Origin: Nitratireductor indicus C115
GTDB lineage: Bacteria; Pseudomonadota; Alphaproteobacteria; Rhizobiales; Rhizobiaceae
Assembly (NCBI RefSeq): GCF_000300515.1
Contig: NZ_AMSI01000001.1
Coordinates: forward strand, 372,001 to 436,000
Direction: 5' to 3'
DNA length: 64,000 nucleotides
Shown: piece by piece, positions 17,169-26,187 of the stretch
How the letters are laid out: every line of letters starts with the position of its first letter
Numbering within the stretch: the stretch's first letter is position 1
Notes under the pieces: model-generated
Database searches by the model: none
What the model saw: the letters and a program-made list of their open reading frames with translations, nothing else
Told to the model about the DNA's origin: nothing
Position numbers and translations under genes: made by a program

Positions 17169-18143
17169 TTAGTGAAATGGCGAACGGATATTGTGACATT
17201 CATTAAAAGTAGATTCGTCGATTTTGGCCTCCTCGCCTTTGCGCAAGGCCACGACGATAAGGCCTTCGATCGCTTCCCCCCGATCCATGCGGATGGCGGC
17301 TTTTTCCATGCTGACGAGCTCAAACCCTTTTGCAATGAGCATTTCGCGCAGATGCGCCTCCGAATGGGCATAGCGTCGCGAGGGTCTGAGGATCATGGTT
17401 TCGGGCCCGTCATGAAGCTCCACGGAAAAGGCAAACAGGGTGCCTGGGGCAAGCGTGGCCGCAACGAGGGCGAACAACCGCTCAAGCGACCCGATATACA
17501 TGAAGACATCGGCGGCGGTGATGAGGTCGGCTTCCCTTGGCAATTCCGCCAGGGTGGCAAGATCTGCGCGGGCGAGGCGGTCATAGATGCGCTTTGCTTC
17601 CGCGCGTTTGAGCATTTCCGAGGAAATGTCCATTCCCTCGAGAAAACTTACATCGCCGCGCAACCGCTCTCCCATCAGGCCCGTGCCGCAGCCAAGATCG
17701 ATGGCGTGGGCGAAGCCGGATTTGCCAAGTGAGGCGATGGCGCGCTGGAGCAAGGTGGGAACCTGATAGACGAGTTTGTCCACCAGGGCCTCATCGAATG
17801 TGTCGGCATACTGGTCGAACAGGGTTTCTACAAAGGCGGAAGGCATGGCGCGCATTCCGTCCATCGCACCGTGCAGTTCCAGTTTCAGGCTCGCGCCGAG
17901 TTGGTCCACAGGGTCGAGGCGCAGCACGTTACGCCAGGCATCCAGGGCTGCGGCGATCTCACCTGCTTCCGCAAGCATCTCTCCATGACGAAAGTGTCCG
18001 GCTATCCATTCGGGTGCAAGTTCCAGCGCATCGCCCATAAGGGCTGCGGCAGCTGAATGATCGCCCGAGGAGAAGAGCATTTCGGCATAGTCCGCCCGGC
18101 GATCGGCCAGCAGGTTGCCCGAAGAAAAGGAAAGCGGGGTCAT
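17169..18143 (-). CDS. TPR-containing class I SAM-dependent methyltransferase
   Basis: Protein of 324 residues. The N-terminal third (about 12-75) forms two TPR-like helical pairs (YAEMLFSSGDHSAAAALMGDALELAPEW, HGEMLAEAGEIAAALDAWRNVLRLDP). Then comes FDQYADTFDEALVDKLVYQVP, followed by a class I methyltransferase fold with the SAM-binding motif AIDLGCGTGLMGERL (about 145-160), an acidic strand end FLEGMDIS, and LITAADVFMYIG. This combination is common in alphaproteobacteria, and the substrate is unknown. The last codons run into AT-rich DNA, so the extreme C terminus (after VVALRKGEEA) may have been altered by the adjoining islet. It is divergent from the exonuclease gene with a 117-nt gap. 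Confidence 0.82.
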   Translation of the reverse strand: MTPLSFSSGNLLADRRADYAEMLFSSGDHSAAAALMGDALELAPEWIAGHFRHGEMLAEAGEIAAALDAWRNVLRLDPVDQLGASLKLELHGAMDGMRAMPSAFVETLFDQYADTFDEALVDKLVYQVPTLLQRAIASLGKSGFAHAIDLGCGTGLMGERLRGDVSFLEGMDISSEMLKRAEAKRIYDRLARADLATLAELPREADLITAADVFMYIGSLERLFALVAATLAPGTLFAFSVELHDGPETMILRPSRRYAHSEAHLREMLIAKGFELVSMEKAAIRMDRGEAIEGLIVVALRKGEEAKIDESTFNECHNIRSPFH

Positions 18144-18260
18144 CGAGGATCGGTTTTCCGGAAAAGCCCAACTTGGGGCAGCGAGGGCTTATGCGCGAGA
18201 AAAAGACTCCTGACAAGCACGCCTTTCGCCGCGGAAAAAAAAAGCCTATCTTCAAATGGA

Positions 18261-19271
18261 ATGAAGCCCGAAGCCCTGCTCCACTCCCGTCCTGAGGGAC
18301 TTTACTGTCCGCCAGGCAATTTCTTCATCGATCCCGTGCGTCCGGTCGAAAGGGCGTTGATTACGCACGCTCATGCAGATCATGCCCGTGCGGGCCACGC
18401 CGCGGTTTTGGCCACGCGAGAAACGCTCGACATCATGCGCCTGCGCTATGGTGGTGATTTCACGAAGAGCAAGCAGGTTGCCGAACTCGGTGAACGGATC
18501 GATCTGGGCGGAGTTGCCGTTTCCTTCCATCCGGCGGGGCATGTGCTTGGTTCCGCGCAGATAGCGGTGGAGGCGAAGGGTCTGCGGATCGTGGCCTCCG
18601 GTGACTACAAGCGACATCCCGATGCCACATGCACACCTTTCGAACCGGTGACCTGCGATGTTTTCATCACCGAGGCCACCTTCGGCCTGCCGGTCTTTGT
18701 TCACCCCGATCCTGAAAGCGAAGCGAGGCGGCTTGCCGAATCCCTGCGCCAGTTTCCCGAAAGGGCCCATATCGTCGGAGCCTATTCGCTCGGCAAGGCG
18801 CAGCGCTTGATCAGCCTCATGCGATCGGTCGGCCACGATGCGCCGATCCTCATTCACGGGGCACTGGCCAAAATCAGCCGCTATTATCAGGGGCGCGGCA
18901 TCAAGCTCGGCAAGCTGGAGCCGGCAACGGTGGAGGGCATCGCCGGCACGCGCGGTGCCGGCCAGATTATTGTGGCCCCACCTTCCGTTCTGGGGGACCG
19001 CTGGACGCGCCGTTTCGCCGATCCGTTGAGCGTATTTGCCTCCGGCTGGATGCGCATTCGCCAGCGTGCCCGGCAGCGCGGTGTGGAACTGCCGCTCATC
19101 CTGTCTGATCACGGCGACTGGAACGAACTCACCAGGACAATCCGGGAGACGGGCGCCAGCGAGGTGTGGGTGACCCATGGGCGCGAAGAGGCGATCGTGC
19201 GCTGGTGTGCCATCAACGGCATTGCCGCGCGCCCGCTCCACCTGGTCGGATATGAAGACGAGGCGGAGTGA
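18261..19271 (+). CDS. ligase-associated DNA damage response exonuclease (metallo-beta-lactamase fold)
   Basis: Protein of 336 residues of the metallo-beta-lactamase/beta-CASP-like nuclease group. The metal motif THAHADHARAG begins at about residue 35. PAGHVLGSAQI carries the next histidine, IVASGDYKRH the bridging aspartate, and LSDHGDW the last metal ligand. It is the Exo member of the four-gene Lhr/MPE/Exo/ligase repair set. The ATG of MKPEALLHSRPEGLYC is chosen; the frame remains open for 68 codons upstream but that stretch overlaps the divergent methyltransferase gene. Its TGA stop shares a base with the ATG of the ligase, indicating coupled translation. Confidence 0.9.
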   Translation: MKPEALLHSRPEGLYCPPGNFFIDPVRPVERALITHAHADHARAGHAAVLATRETLDIMRLRYGGDFTKSKQVAELGERIDLGGVAVSFHPAGHVLGSAQIAVEAKGLRIVASGDYKRHPDATCTPFEPVTCDVFITEATFGLPVFVHPDPESEARRLAESLRQFPERAHIVGAYSLGKAQRLISLMRSVGHDAPILIHGALAKISRYYQGRGIKLGKLEPATVEGIAGTRGAGQIIVAPPSVLGDRWTRRFADPLSVFASGWMRIRQRARQRGVELPLILSDHGDWNELTRTIRETGASEVWVTHGREEAIVRWCAINGIAARPLHLVGYEDEAE

Positions 19272-20869
19272 TGCGGCGCTTTTCCGAGTTGCTCGACCGT
19301 CTGGTGCTCACTCCCTCGCGCAACGCGAAGCTCACGCTTCTGGTCGATTACTTCGCCTCCGTGCCGGATCCCGACCGGGGCTATGCACTGGCCGCGTTGA
19401 CGGGCGGCCTCGATTTCCCCTCGGTCAAACCCGCCATGCTGCGGGCTCTGGTGACGGAGCGTATGGACGAGGTACTGTTTGCCTATTCCTATGATTACGT
19501 GGGCGATCTTGCCGAGACCATTTCCCTGGTCTGGCCGGTTGCCGATACCGGTTCCCAACCGGCTCCGGCACTGGGCGAGGTGGTGGAAACACTGTCGTCC
19601 TTGAGCCGGTCCGACGCGCCGGCCGTTATGGCTTCTCTCCTTGATCGCCTTGATCCCTCGGCACGCTTCGCGCTCATCAAGCTTGCCACCGGAGGCATGC
19701 GCATCGGGGTCTCGGCCCGCCTCGCCAAACAGGCGCTTGCCCAACTGGGAAGCCACGACGTGGCAGAGATCGAGGAATTGTGGCACGGGCTCGAAGCCCC
19801 CTATGAAAACCTGTTTGCGTGGTTGTTGGGCCAGGCGGAGAAGCCTGAAAGCGTTGCAAAAGCGCTCTTCCGGCCAGTCATGCTTGCCAATCCGCTGGGC
19901 GAGGGCGATTTCGAAAAGCTCGATCCGGCCGACTTCGCGGCTGAATGGAAATGGGACGGCATTCGGGTACAGGCCGTATCCGAAAGCGGCGTGAAGCGGC
20001 TTTACTCGCGCACGGGCGATGATGTTTCCCCGGCCTTTCCCGATCTCGTCGCAGCGTTGGGCGAGGACGTGTCGCTCGATGGCGAGTTGCTGGTGGGAGA
20101 CCCGAGCACGCGCACGGGCAGCTTTTCCGATCTCCAGCAGAGGCTGAACCGCAAGACGGTTTCAAGGAAGATGCTTGCCGATTACCCGGCGTTCCTGCGT
20201 TGCTACGATCTGCTTCAGACAGGGGGCGAGGACCTGCGCGCGCGCCCTTTCACGGAACGCCGTGCAAGGCTTGAGAGCCTTATGCCGTCGCTGGATCCGC
20301 ATCGCTTCGACCTGTCGCCATTGGTGGCCTTTGCGGGCTGGTCCGAGCTTGAGCGCCTGCGTTCCGACCCGCCGCACCCGGTGATCGAGGGCGTGATGCT
20401 GAAACGGCTGGATGCGCCCTATCTCGCAGGGCGGCCGAAGGGACCCTGGTTCAAGTGGAAGCGCGACCCCTTCACGGTCGATGCTGTGCTGATGTATGCG
20501 CAGCGCGGTCACGGCAAGCGGTCGAGCTATTATTCTGATTATACGTTCGGTGTTTGGAGCGGAGCGGAGGGCGATCTGCAGCTTGTCCCCGTTGGCAAGG
20601 CCTATTTCGGTTTCACCGACGAGGAGCTGAAGCAGATTGACAAATATGTGCGCGACAACACGATCGAGCGTTTCGGGCCCGTCCGTTCGGTGCGCGCCGA
20701 GCCGGATCATGGCCTTGTGATGGAAGTGGCTTTCGAGGGTTTGAACCGTTCGACGCGTCACAAATCGGGTGTTGCGATGCGGTTTCCCCGCATCGCGCGC
20801 CTGCGGTGGGACAAGCCCGCCGCCGAAGCCGACAGGATCGAGGCTTTGACGGCGCTGCTTGATGACTGA
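19271..20869 (+). CDS. cisplatin-type ATP-dependent DNA ligase of the ligase-associated repair set
   Basis: ATP-dependent DNA ligase of 532 residues. An N-terminal helical DNA-binding domain (about 1-190) precedes the nucleotidyltransferase domain. That domain has the adenylation motif AEWKWDGIRVQ (lysine about residue 226), then SRTGDD (motif Ia), DGELL (motif III) and EGVMLKR (motif IV). FKWKRDPFTVDAVLMYAQ is motif V, and an OB-fold domain completes the chain. It seals nicked DNA with ATP, unlike the NAD-dependent replicative LigA. It overlaps the exonuclease gene by one base. The 3' end converges with the next gene, with only 3 nt between the stop codons. Confidence 0.94.
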   Translation: MRRFSELLDRLVLTPSRNAKLTLLVDYFASVPDPDRGYALAALTGGLDFPSVKPAMLRALVTERMDEVLFAYSYDYVGDLAETISLVWPVADTGSQPAPALGEVVETLSSLSRSDAPAVMASLLDRLDPSARFALIKLATGGMRIGVSARLAKQALAQLGSHDVAEIEELWHGLEAPYENLFAWLLGQAEKPESVAKALFRPVMLANPLGEGDFEKLDPADFAAEWKWDGIRVQAVSESGVKRLYSRTGDDVSPAFPDLVAALGEDVSLDGELLVGDPSTRTGSFSDLQQRLNRKTVSRKMLADYPAFLRCYDLLQTGGEDLRARPFTERRARLESLMPSLDPHRFDLSPLVAFAGWSELERLRSDPPHPVIEGVMLKRLDAPYLAGRPKGPWFKWKRDPFTVDAVLMYAQRGHGKRSSYYSDYTFGVWSGAEGDLQLVPVGKAYFGFTDEELKQIDKYVRDNTIERFGPVRSVRAEPDHGLVMEVAFEGLNRSTRHKSGVAMRFPRIARLRWDKPAAEADRIEALTALLDD

Positions 20870-20872
20870 GGT

Positions 20873-22003
20873 CTACTCGGCAGTCGCTGTGCGAATTCCG
20901 TAGACATCGAGTGCGCGGCGCTTGCCCTCGACATCCGGAACGATGGCGATGGTGCCGCCGCTGCCGGGGTTGCCGCTGGGCATTTCCACCTCGAACAGGA
21001 ACTCCGTGCGCGATGGGCCGACCACATAGCGCTTGCGTCCGCAGCTTCCCAGCGAACCGAAATGGCACGATATGGAAATCTGCGTTTCCTGCCCATCCTG
21101 CGAAGCGACATCCAGGCTGAAGATGGCGTTTTTTCCCGCAAGCGCTTCAAGCACGCCCTGACCCACGTCGAACACGATTCCTGAATCGCGGTCGCTGGCA
21201 ATCCGCAGTGCGGGACGACCATCGTCCTGAACCACCTCGGCGCTGGCATTGCCGGGCGCAGCGACGGTGGTCGGATCGGTGGGCGTGAAGATCGCCAGCC
21301 ATTGTCCTGTCGCTCTGCTGCCGCTACCAGTCTGTCCATCGGTCTCGCCGGTCGAGTAATCCTCTTCCTGGAGCTGCATGGGTGGGTTACGCACACTGGT
21401 GTCGCGCTCAGCGTCCGAGAGGAATATGCCGCTCGAAAGGCTCCACCAGATGCCGACACCGATAAAAGCCGCCAGCGTTGCAATCAGATAGAGCATTGCG
21501 AAGGGGTGCCGACGCCGCTGGCGTGGGGCCTTCTCGCGGCGCCTTTTGCTCGTCTTTTGCTCCGGCGTCCGCGCCGCCGCCCGGCGCTCGTCGCGTTCCA
21601 CGCTGGGGGTGAAATCGCTGGAAGGGGACGCCTGCCTTGCGGCAGCCTGTGGCGTTGCCCGTCCTGCCTGTTCGGGTGCTTGCCGTGTGGGTGTTGCGGC
21701 GCGCTGTGGCGCTTGCGCGGCCGGAGCCCGGGCCGGCATGAATTCCGTTTCGATCTCGGTGATCTTGGCCTTCAGGGCGATGCGGCGCGTACGCTTTGCA
21801 TCTTCCGGTATTTCCGCATTGCTTTCGAGCGAACGCTCAAGCGCGGTGAATGCCGAACGATAGACCTTCTCCCGAAAGGTCCGATCTCGGGCATCACCCT
21901 TCTCGAACGCTTTTCTTATTGCATTTTCTATGGCGTCCAAGGCTCGTTGCTCTCTGTGCGCATTGCTTCCCCCATGGTTAACCGCAGGTGAGCATGCAAT
22001 CAA
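20873..22003 (-). CDS. hypothetical single-pass membrane protein, conserved in rhizobia
   Basis: Protein of up to 376 residues that I recognise only as a type common in Hyphomicrobiales. It has an N-terminal helical segment (ALDAIENAIRKAFEKGDARD...VYRSAFTALERSLES), then a long Ala/Pro/Gln/Arg-rich low-complexity linker (about 95-165). A very basic run (KRRREKAPRQRRRH) precedes one membrane span (FAMLYLIATLAAFIGVGIWWSL). A periplasmic domain of about 180 residues follows, with two cysteines in CHFGSLGSCGRK and a predicted beta-rich fold. The start is uncertain: the first in-frame initiator is TTG at 22003 and another TTG at 21940 has GAGAG ahead of it; no ATG exists in frame near the conserved region. 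No function is assigned. Confidence 0.65.
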   Translation of the reverse strand: MIACSPAVNHGGSNAHREQRALDAIENAIRKAFEKGDARDRTFREKVYRSAFTALERSLESNAEIPEDAKRTRRIALKAKITEIETEFMPARAPAAQAPQRAATPTRQAPEQAGRATPQAAARQASPSSDFTPSVERDERRAAARTPEQKTSKRRREKAPRQRRRHPFAMLYLIATLAAFIGVGIWWSLSSGIFLSDAERDTSVRNPPMQLQEEDYSTGETDGQTGSGSRATGQWLAIFTPTDPTTVAAPGNASAEVVQDDGRPALRIASDRDSGIVFDVGQGVLEALAGKNAIFSLDVASQDGQETQISISCHFGSLGSCGRKRYVVGPSRTEFLFEVEMPSGNPGSGGTIAIVPDVEGKRRALDVYGIRTATAE

Positions 22004-22354
22004 CGGTCATAACAAGCTGTGAACAGCGCGAGGCTGAAAGTCCAAAACCCGGATCAAGCGGCCCGGCACAGCGCCACAAAGGACGCGCCGATGCCCAGAG
22101 CGGCCTTGAAGGCGCAGTTTTCCGGCGTAAAAATCGCCAGAATGCGCCGTGTTCCGGCGATTATTGCTCTTGAGAGCCTGTGATTTGAGTCTGGCTATTG
22201 ATGCTGACCTCAGCTTCGATAAGCTGCAACTCCAAACGGAATGCGGTCATCTCCCGATAAGCGCTGTTGCCTGCAGCATGCCCTTTTATTTCCCTCGGCT
22301 TTGCCTTAGAAGCTTCTTACGCTTACGCGCACGTCAATAAAAGAAAGGGCCTTC
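22004..22354. other. 351-nt intergenic region with divergent promoters expected
   Basis: Lies between the divergently read membrane protein and nitronate monooxygenase genes. I see no supported coding frame, repeat or RNA. The last 15 nt hold the AAAGGG ribosome site of the monooxygenase. Confidence 0.4.
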
Positions 22355-23308
22355 ATGGCGCTTCCAGCCGTTTTTACCAAGCTGCGCCTGCCCGTGGTGG
22401 CGGCTCCTCTCTTTATCATCTCCAACCCGCTTCTGGCGCTGGCTCAATGCAAGGCGGGCATTGTCGGCTCCTTCCCCGCGCTCAACGCGCGGCCGAAGGA
22501 GCAGCTCGATGAATGGCTGGCCCAGATGAATGAGGGGATCGCGGCGCACGATGCGGCGAACCCGGATCGGTCGGCAGCCCCCTTCGCTGTGAATCAGATC
22601 GTGCACCGCTCCAACGATCGGCTGGAGCACGACCTGGCGGCATGCGTGAAATACAAGGTGCCTATCGTCATCACTTCGCTGGGAGCCGTGGAGGAGGTGA
22701 ACCAGGCAGTTCATTCCTATGGCGGCATCGTTCTGCACGATGTGATTCATGACCGCCATGCCCGAAAGGCGATTGAAAAGGGGGCCGATGGCCTGATCGC
22801 TGTCGCCGCCGGTGCGGGCGGCCATGCCGGCACGTTGTCGCCCTTTGCCCTTGTTCAGGAAATCCGCCAGTGGTTCGACGGGCCGCTTCTTCTGTCCGGC
22901 GCAATCGCCAATGGTGGTGCAATTCTCGCCGCCCGCGCCATGGGAGCGGACCTTGCCTATATCGGCTCTCCCTTCATCGCCACGCATGAGGCGCGTGCGA
23001 GCGATGACTACAAACAGATGATCGTGGAATCGCGCGCTGCCGATATCGTCTATTCGAACCTCTTCACCGGCGTTCACGGCAATTACCTGAAAGGCTCTAT
23101 CGTGCGGGCCGGAATGGATCCCGATCATCTGCCGGAAGCAGACCCCTCGAAGATGAACTTCGCAAGCGCCGACGCCAAGGCGTGGCGCGATATCTGGGGC
23201 AGCGGGCAGGGCATCGGTGCGGTAAGGGAGATCATGGGCGCTGCCGCTCTGGTCGACCGCCTTGCTGATGAATATGAAGCCGCCGGAAAACGGATCTGCG
23301 GAAGCTGA
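22355..23308 (+). CDS. nitronate monooxygenase (2-nitropropane dioxygenase family)
   Basis: FMN-dependent TIM-barrel enzyme of 317 residues. It opens with KLRLPVVAAPLFIISNP, the usual FMN-binding start of the family. Further signatures are GIVGSFPALNARP, the phosphate-binding stretches GADGLIAVAAGAGGHAGTLSPF (about 147-168) and LLSGAIANGGAILAARAMGADLAYIGSPFIAT (about 178-209). The GAGGHAG histidine is the expected catalytic residue. Family members oxidise alkyl nitronates such as propionate 3-nitronate. Many in soil bacteria act as detoxifying enzymes, and the physiological substrate here is not determined. It stands alone between divergent and unrelated genes. Confidence 0.9.
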   Translation: MALPAVFTKLRLPVVAAPLFIISNPLLALAQCKAGIVGSFPALNARPKEQLDEWLAQMNEGIAAHDAANPDRSAAPFAVNQIVHRSNDRLEHDLAACVKYKVPIVITSLGAVEEVNQAVHSYGGIVLHDVIHDRHARKAIEKGADGLIAVAAGAGGHAGTLSPFALVQEIRQWFDGPLLLSGAIANGGAILAARAMGADLAYIGSPFIATHEARASDDYKQMIVESRAADIVYSNLFTGVHGNYLKGSIVRAGMDPDHLPEADPSKMNFASADAKAWRDIWGSGQGIGAVREIMGAAALVDRLADEYEAAGKRICGS

Positions 23309-23398
23309 AGCCCGCGTTTTCCTGTTCCACGCGGCAAAACGGCGTTGCCGGCTGTTTCCACCTTTCCGTTGAAGGACGAAACGATCTAGTTTCGGGCG

Positions 23399-24937
23399 AT
23401 GATGGATTCTGCTGCACGATCTGCGGTTAGCCGGGCCCGGCCATTCCTGCTCTGGCTTCTGGCTGTGGCGCTGGCCTTGGGTGGGCTGGCGCTCTATCAG
23501 CGCATGGTTCTCGATGCCGAGTTGCAGCGCCAGAGCGCCACGCTTCATCGCCTCGCTTCGCAGCAGGCCGACCAGCACGATGCGCATATGACTGCGCTTT
23601 CAGCAATTGCGGTGGCGGGGGAGGGGCAGCGTTTCGATCTCTTTCTGGAAGTCGCGGCCACCATCATGCGCTTTTATCAGCGCATCGATGCAATCCAGCT
23701 TGTGCCTCTCGCACAAACCCGCGAGATCATCGGCACGGAACCGCTCGATCCGCAACTGGCGGAGGCGATACGCGCTGCGGCCCGCGCAAGCGATGGCCAT
23801 ATCGCGCTGTTGCCCGATCCCGCGCTTGCTGACCATTACCGCATGGTCAAGCGCAGCCCCAACACCGATGCGGCGCTTTATGCGCTCACTCTTCGGGTCA
23901 ATGCTGAAAAGCTGTTGTCGGATGCCGGGCCTTTCTGGTCGCGGCCGGGCGTGACGATGCGGCTTTCGCTGCCGGATGGCGAAATCCTGAGCGGACCGGA
24001 AGCGCTGCCCGCTTCGGCCCGCTATTCCAAGGCGTTGGGCAGCGCTTCGCAACCGCTTCTTCTGGAAACGGGAATGCGCATCGGCCTTCCCGACCTTTTC
24101 CCACCCATGCGGGTCCTGGCGCTTCTGGTGGCGGTCACCCTGCTTTTCATTGCGGGCCTTGCCATTATGCGCCAGCGGGCGCGCACGCGCGATGCCCTGC
24201 AGCAGGTGCGGCTGAGCGCGATTGAAGCGCGGCTCACCCACGCTTCGCGCATCAATGCGCTGGGCGAGATGGCAAGCGGCATGGCGCATGAGCTCACCCA
24301 GCCTCTGACCGCTATCCTCGCACAGGCGCAAGCTGGACGCCGGCTTCTGGAACAAAAGGACACGGACGCCGTCGCATCGGTGCTTGATGACACAGTCAAG
24401 CAGGCGCGCCGCGCCTCCGATATTTTGGAGCGGTTTCGCAACTGGTCGCGCCCCCAGCAGGCGCTCGTTGCCGGTTTCGACCTGCGTAATGCGGTCGCCA
24501 ATGTGCGTGCCTTGCTGGCGCAGGCAAGTGCGGCCGAAGGGATCGAACTGGATATTCGGCTTCCTGCGGACCCCGTGCGTGTGGCGGCCGATCCGGTGGA
24601 GATGGAGCAGGTGGTGTTCAACCTGATGCGCAACGCCATCGAGGCTCTGGAAGGAATGAAGCCGCCCCGCCGTATCGTGGTGGAACTGAAGCGCGGGGAC
24701 GGCGCGGTCACACTCGATATTTCCGACAACGGTCCCGGCCTTTCGCCTGCGGTTAGGGATCGCCTCTTCACGCCTTTCACAACGACACGACCGGAAGGAA
24801 CAGGCCTCGGTCTGGCGCTCAGCCAGCGGCTGGTGGAGCGCGCTCATGGCGAAATCTCTCTGAAGGACGGGGGATTGGGAACGACCTTCCGCATCGTCCT
24901 GCCGCCGGCGGACGAAATGCCGGGAGAAAAGGAATGA
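23399..24937 (+). CDS. sensor histidine kinase, DctB/FixL-like, with periplasmic sensor domain
   Basis: Kinase of 512 residues. A first membrane span (FLLWLLAVALALGGLALYQ) and a second (VLALLVAVTLLFIAGLAI, about 238-255) enclose a periplasmic domain of about 200 residues with no obvious cofactor motif. The cytoplasmic part has the H-box MASGMAHELTQPLTAIL (His about 297), N-box NLMRNAIEAL, G1 DNGPGLS and G2 GTGLGLALSQRL. The HELTQPL form is typical of the FixL/DctB group. Its stop overlaps the ATG of the response regulator gene, so the two are a cognate pair. The next gene encodes a secreted HbpS/GlcG-like protein, as in the Streptomyces SenS/SenR system where HbpS modulates the kinase; that parallel is inference. 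Confidence 0.9.
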   Translation: MMDSAARSAVSRARPFLLWLLAVALALGGLALYQRMVLDAELQRQSATLHRLASQQADQHDAHMTALSAIAVAGEGQRFDLFLEVAATIMRFYQRIDAIQLVPLAQTREIIGTEPLDPQLAEAIRAAARASDGHIALLPDPALADHYRMVKRSPNTDAALYALTLRVNAEKLLSDAGPFWSRPGVTMRLSLPDGEILSGPEALPASARYSKALGSASQPLLLETGMRIGLPDLFPPMRVLALLVAVTLLFIAGLAIMRQRARTRDALQQVRLSAIEARLTHASRINALGEMASGMAHELTQPLTAILAQAQAGRRLLEQKDTDAVASVLDDTVKQARRASDILERFRNWSRPQQALVAGFDLRNAVANVRALLAQASAAEGIELDIRLPADPVRVAADPVEMEQVVFNLMRNAIEALEGMKPPRRIVVELKRGDGAVTLDISDNGPGLSPAVRDRLFTPFTTTRPEGTGLGLALSQRLVERAHGEISLKDGGLGTTFRIVLPPADEMPGEKE

Positions 24938-25542
24938 GCCTGCCCGTCTATCTGGTCGACGATGACGAGGCGGTGCGCTCGGCGCTCAGCCTGCTTTTGT
25001 CCACGGTCGGTATGCAGGTAACGGCTTTTGCCGATCCGCAATCCTTCCTGGCCAGAATCGGGGCCCTTGGGCCGGGATGTCTGGTGCTCGACATCCGTAT
25101 GCCAGCAATTTCCGGATTGAAGCTGCAGGAACGGCTTGCGGAGCAGGGCATCGACTGGCCGGTCATCGTGATTTCAGGGCATGGCGATATCGAGGCCTGC
25201 CGGCGCGCATTTCGCAACGGCGCGCTCGACTTTCTGTCGAAGCCGGTCGATGAGCAGGATCTGATCGAGGCCATCCAGAAGGGGCAGGAGGTGCTTGGCA
25301 GGACGTTGCGCGCCCGCGCGGAGAAGGCGGAGACGCTCGATCTGCTCTCGGCCCTGACGAGCCGCGAAAGCGAGGTCCTCGCCCTTATCGCTAAGGGTTT
25401 TACCACAAGGCAGATCGCGGAAGGCCTGGGCCTTTCTCCCCGCACGGTCGAAAGTCATCGCTCGGCCATAGGAACCAAGCTCGGCACGACCTCCCAGGCC
25501 GAATTGACCCGCATCTGGCTCGAAGGGCGTGTCACTCCGTAG
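24934..25542 (+). CDS. response regulator, FixJ-type (receiver + LuxR helix-turn-helix)
   Basis: Regulator of 202 residues overlapping the kinase gene by four bases. The receiver domain has the acidic pocket VDDDEA, the phospho-acceptor aspartate in LVLDIRMPAISG (about residue 52), the threonine/serine switch position in VISGHGD and lysine in LSKPVD. A LuxR-type output domain follows: LTSRESEVLALIAKGFTTRQIAEGLGLSPRTVESH. These features place it in the FixJ/NarL-like group of transcription activators. Likely targets are the three genes that follow, by proximity only. Confidence 0.93.
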   Translation: MSLPVYLVDDDEAVRSALSLLLSTVGMQVTAFADPQSFLARIGALGPGCLVLDIRMPAISGLKLQERLAEQGIDWPVIVISGHGDIEACRRAFRNGALDFLSKPVDEQDLIEAIQKGQEVLGRTLRARAEKAETLDLLSALTSRESEVLALIAKGFTTRQIAEGLGLSPRTVESHRSAIGTKLGTTSQAELTRIWLEGRVTP

Positions 25543-25629
25543 AACTACGGAGGCAATCGAGACCGCTACGAATATTGCCGGCCGGGTTCAGGAAGTAGCT
25601 TTTCTTCATCGCAAGAAAGGAGACCCCTG

Positions 25630-26112
25630 ATGATCCGTGAACTTATTCTCGCAGCCGCCGTTTCAGCACCTTTCGCCGCTTCGGCGCAGGAGCTGCCAAC
25701 CACTCCCTATCTGCCGCTCGACATGGCGACGACAGCTGCAAAGGCCGCTCTCGATGCCTGTGCCGCCGAAGGTCACAACGTCAGCGTTGCCGTGGTGGCG
25801 CGCGACGGCGCGACAAAGGTTCTGCTTAAGGCCGACAAGTCCGGTCCGCACACGGCAGGCAGCGCCCAGGGTAAGGCTTTCACATCTGCGGCCATGGGCC
25901 GCGACACGGCAGGTCTGGCCGAATTTATCAGCGGCAACCCGCAGAATGCGGGCCTGCGCGATATGGATAGCCGTATGGTTATTCAGGCCGGCGGCCTGCC
26001 GGTAAAGCTCGGCGGTGCGCTGGTTGCCGGCATCGGCGTGGGTGGGGCGCCCTCCGGCGCCGTCGATGCCACCTGTGCCCGCGCCGGGCTGGATGCCATC
26101 GGCGCCGAATAA
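25630..26112 (+). CDS. secreted heme-binding protein of the HbpS/GlcG family
   Basis: Protein of 160 residues with a signal peptide (MIRELILAAAVSAPFAASAQE) and a complete HbpS/GlcG domain (PF03928-like). Typical stretches are ALDACAAEGHNVSVAVVARDGATKVLLKADKSGPHT, a conserved GKAFTSAAMGRDT, and the C-terminal PVKLGGALVAGIGVGGAPSG. AAGGAGA stands before the ATG. In Streptomyces, HbpS binds heme and controls the SenS sensor kinase. Some GlcG-family members are instead encoded with glycolate oxidase, which is not seen here. The location directly after a two-component system favours an accessory sensor role in the periplasm. A GC-rich imperfect hairpin at 26132-26155 separates it from the ankyrin gene. 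Confidence 0.86.
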   Translation: MIRELILAAAVSAPFAASAQELPTTPYLPLDMATTAAKAALDACAAEGHNVSVAVVARDGATKVLLKADKSGPHTAGSAQGKAFTSAAMGRDTAGLAEFISGNPQNAGLRDMDSRMVIQAGGLPVKLGGALVAGIGVGGAPSGAVDATCARAGLDAIGAE

Positions 26113-26187
26113 AATCCTGCAAGGGAAGCGTGCGGCGGGCAATGTGGCTCGCCGCGCGTGTGCCATTCACTGAGAAGGAGCGTAACG

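Noticed and set aside
18057-18260. 68-codon upstream extension of the exonuclease gene
   Set aside because: It overlaps the start of the divergent methyltransferase gene and has no family sequence; the ATG at 18261 gives the usual length.
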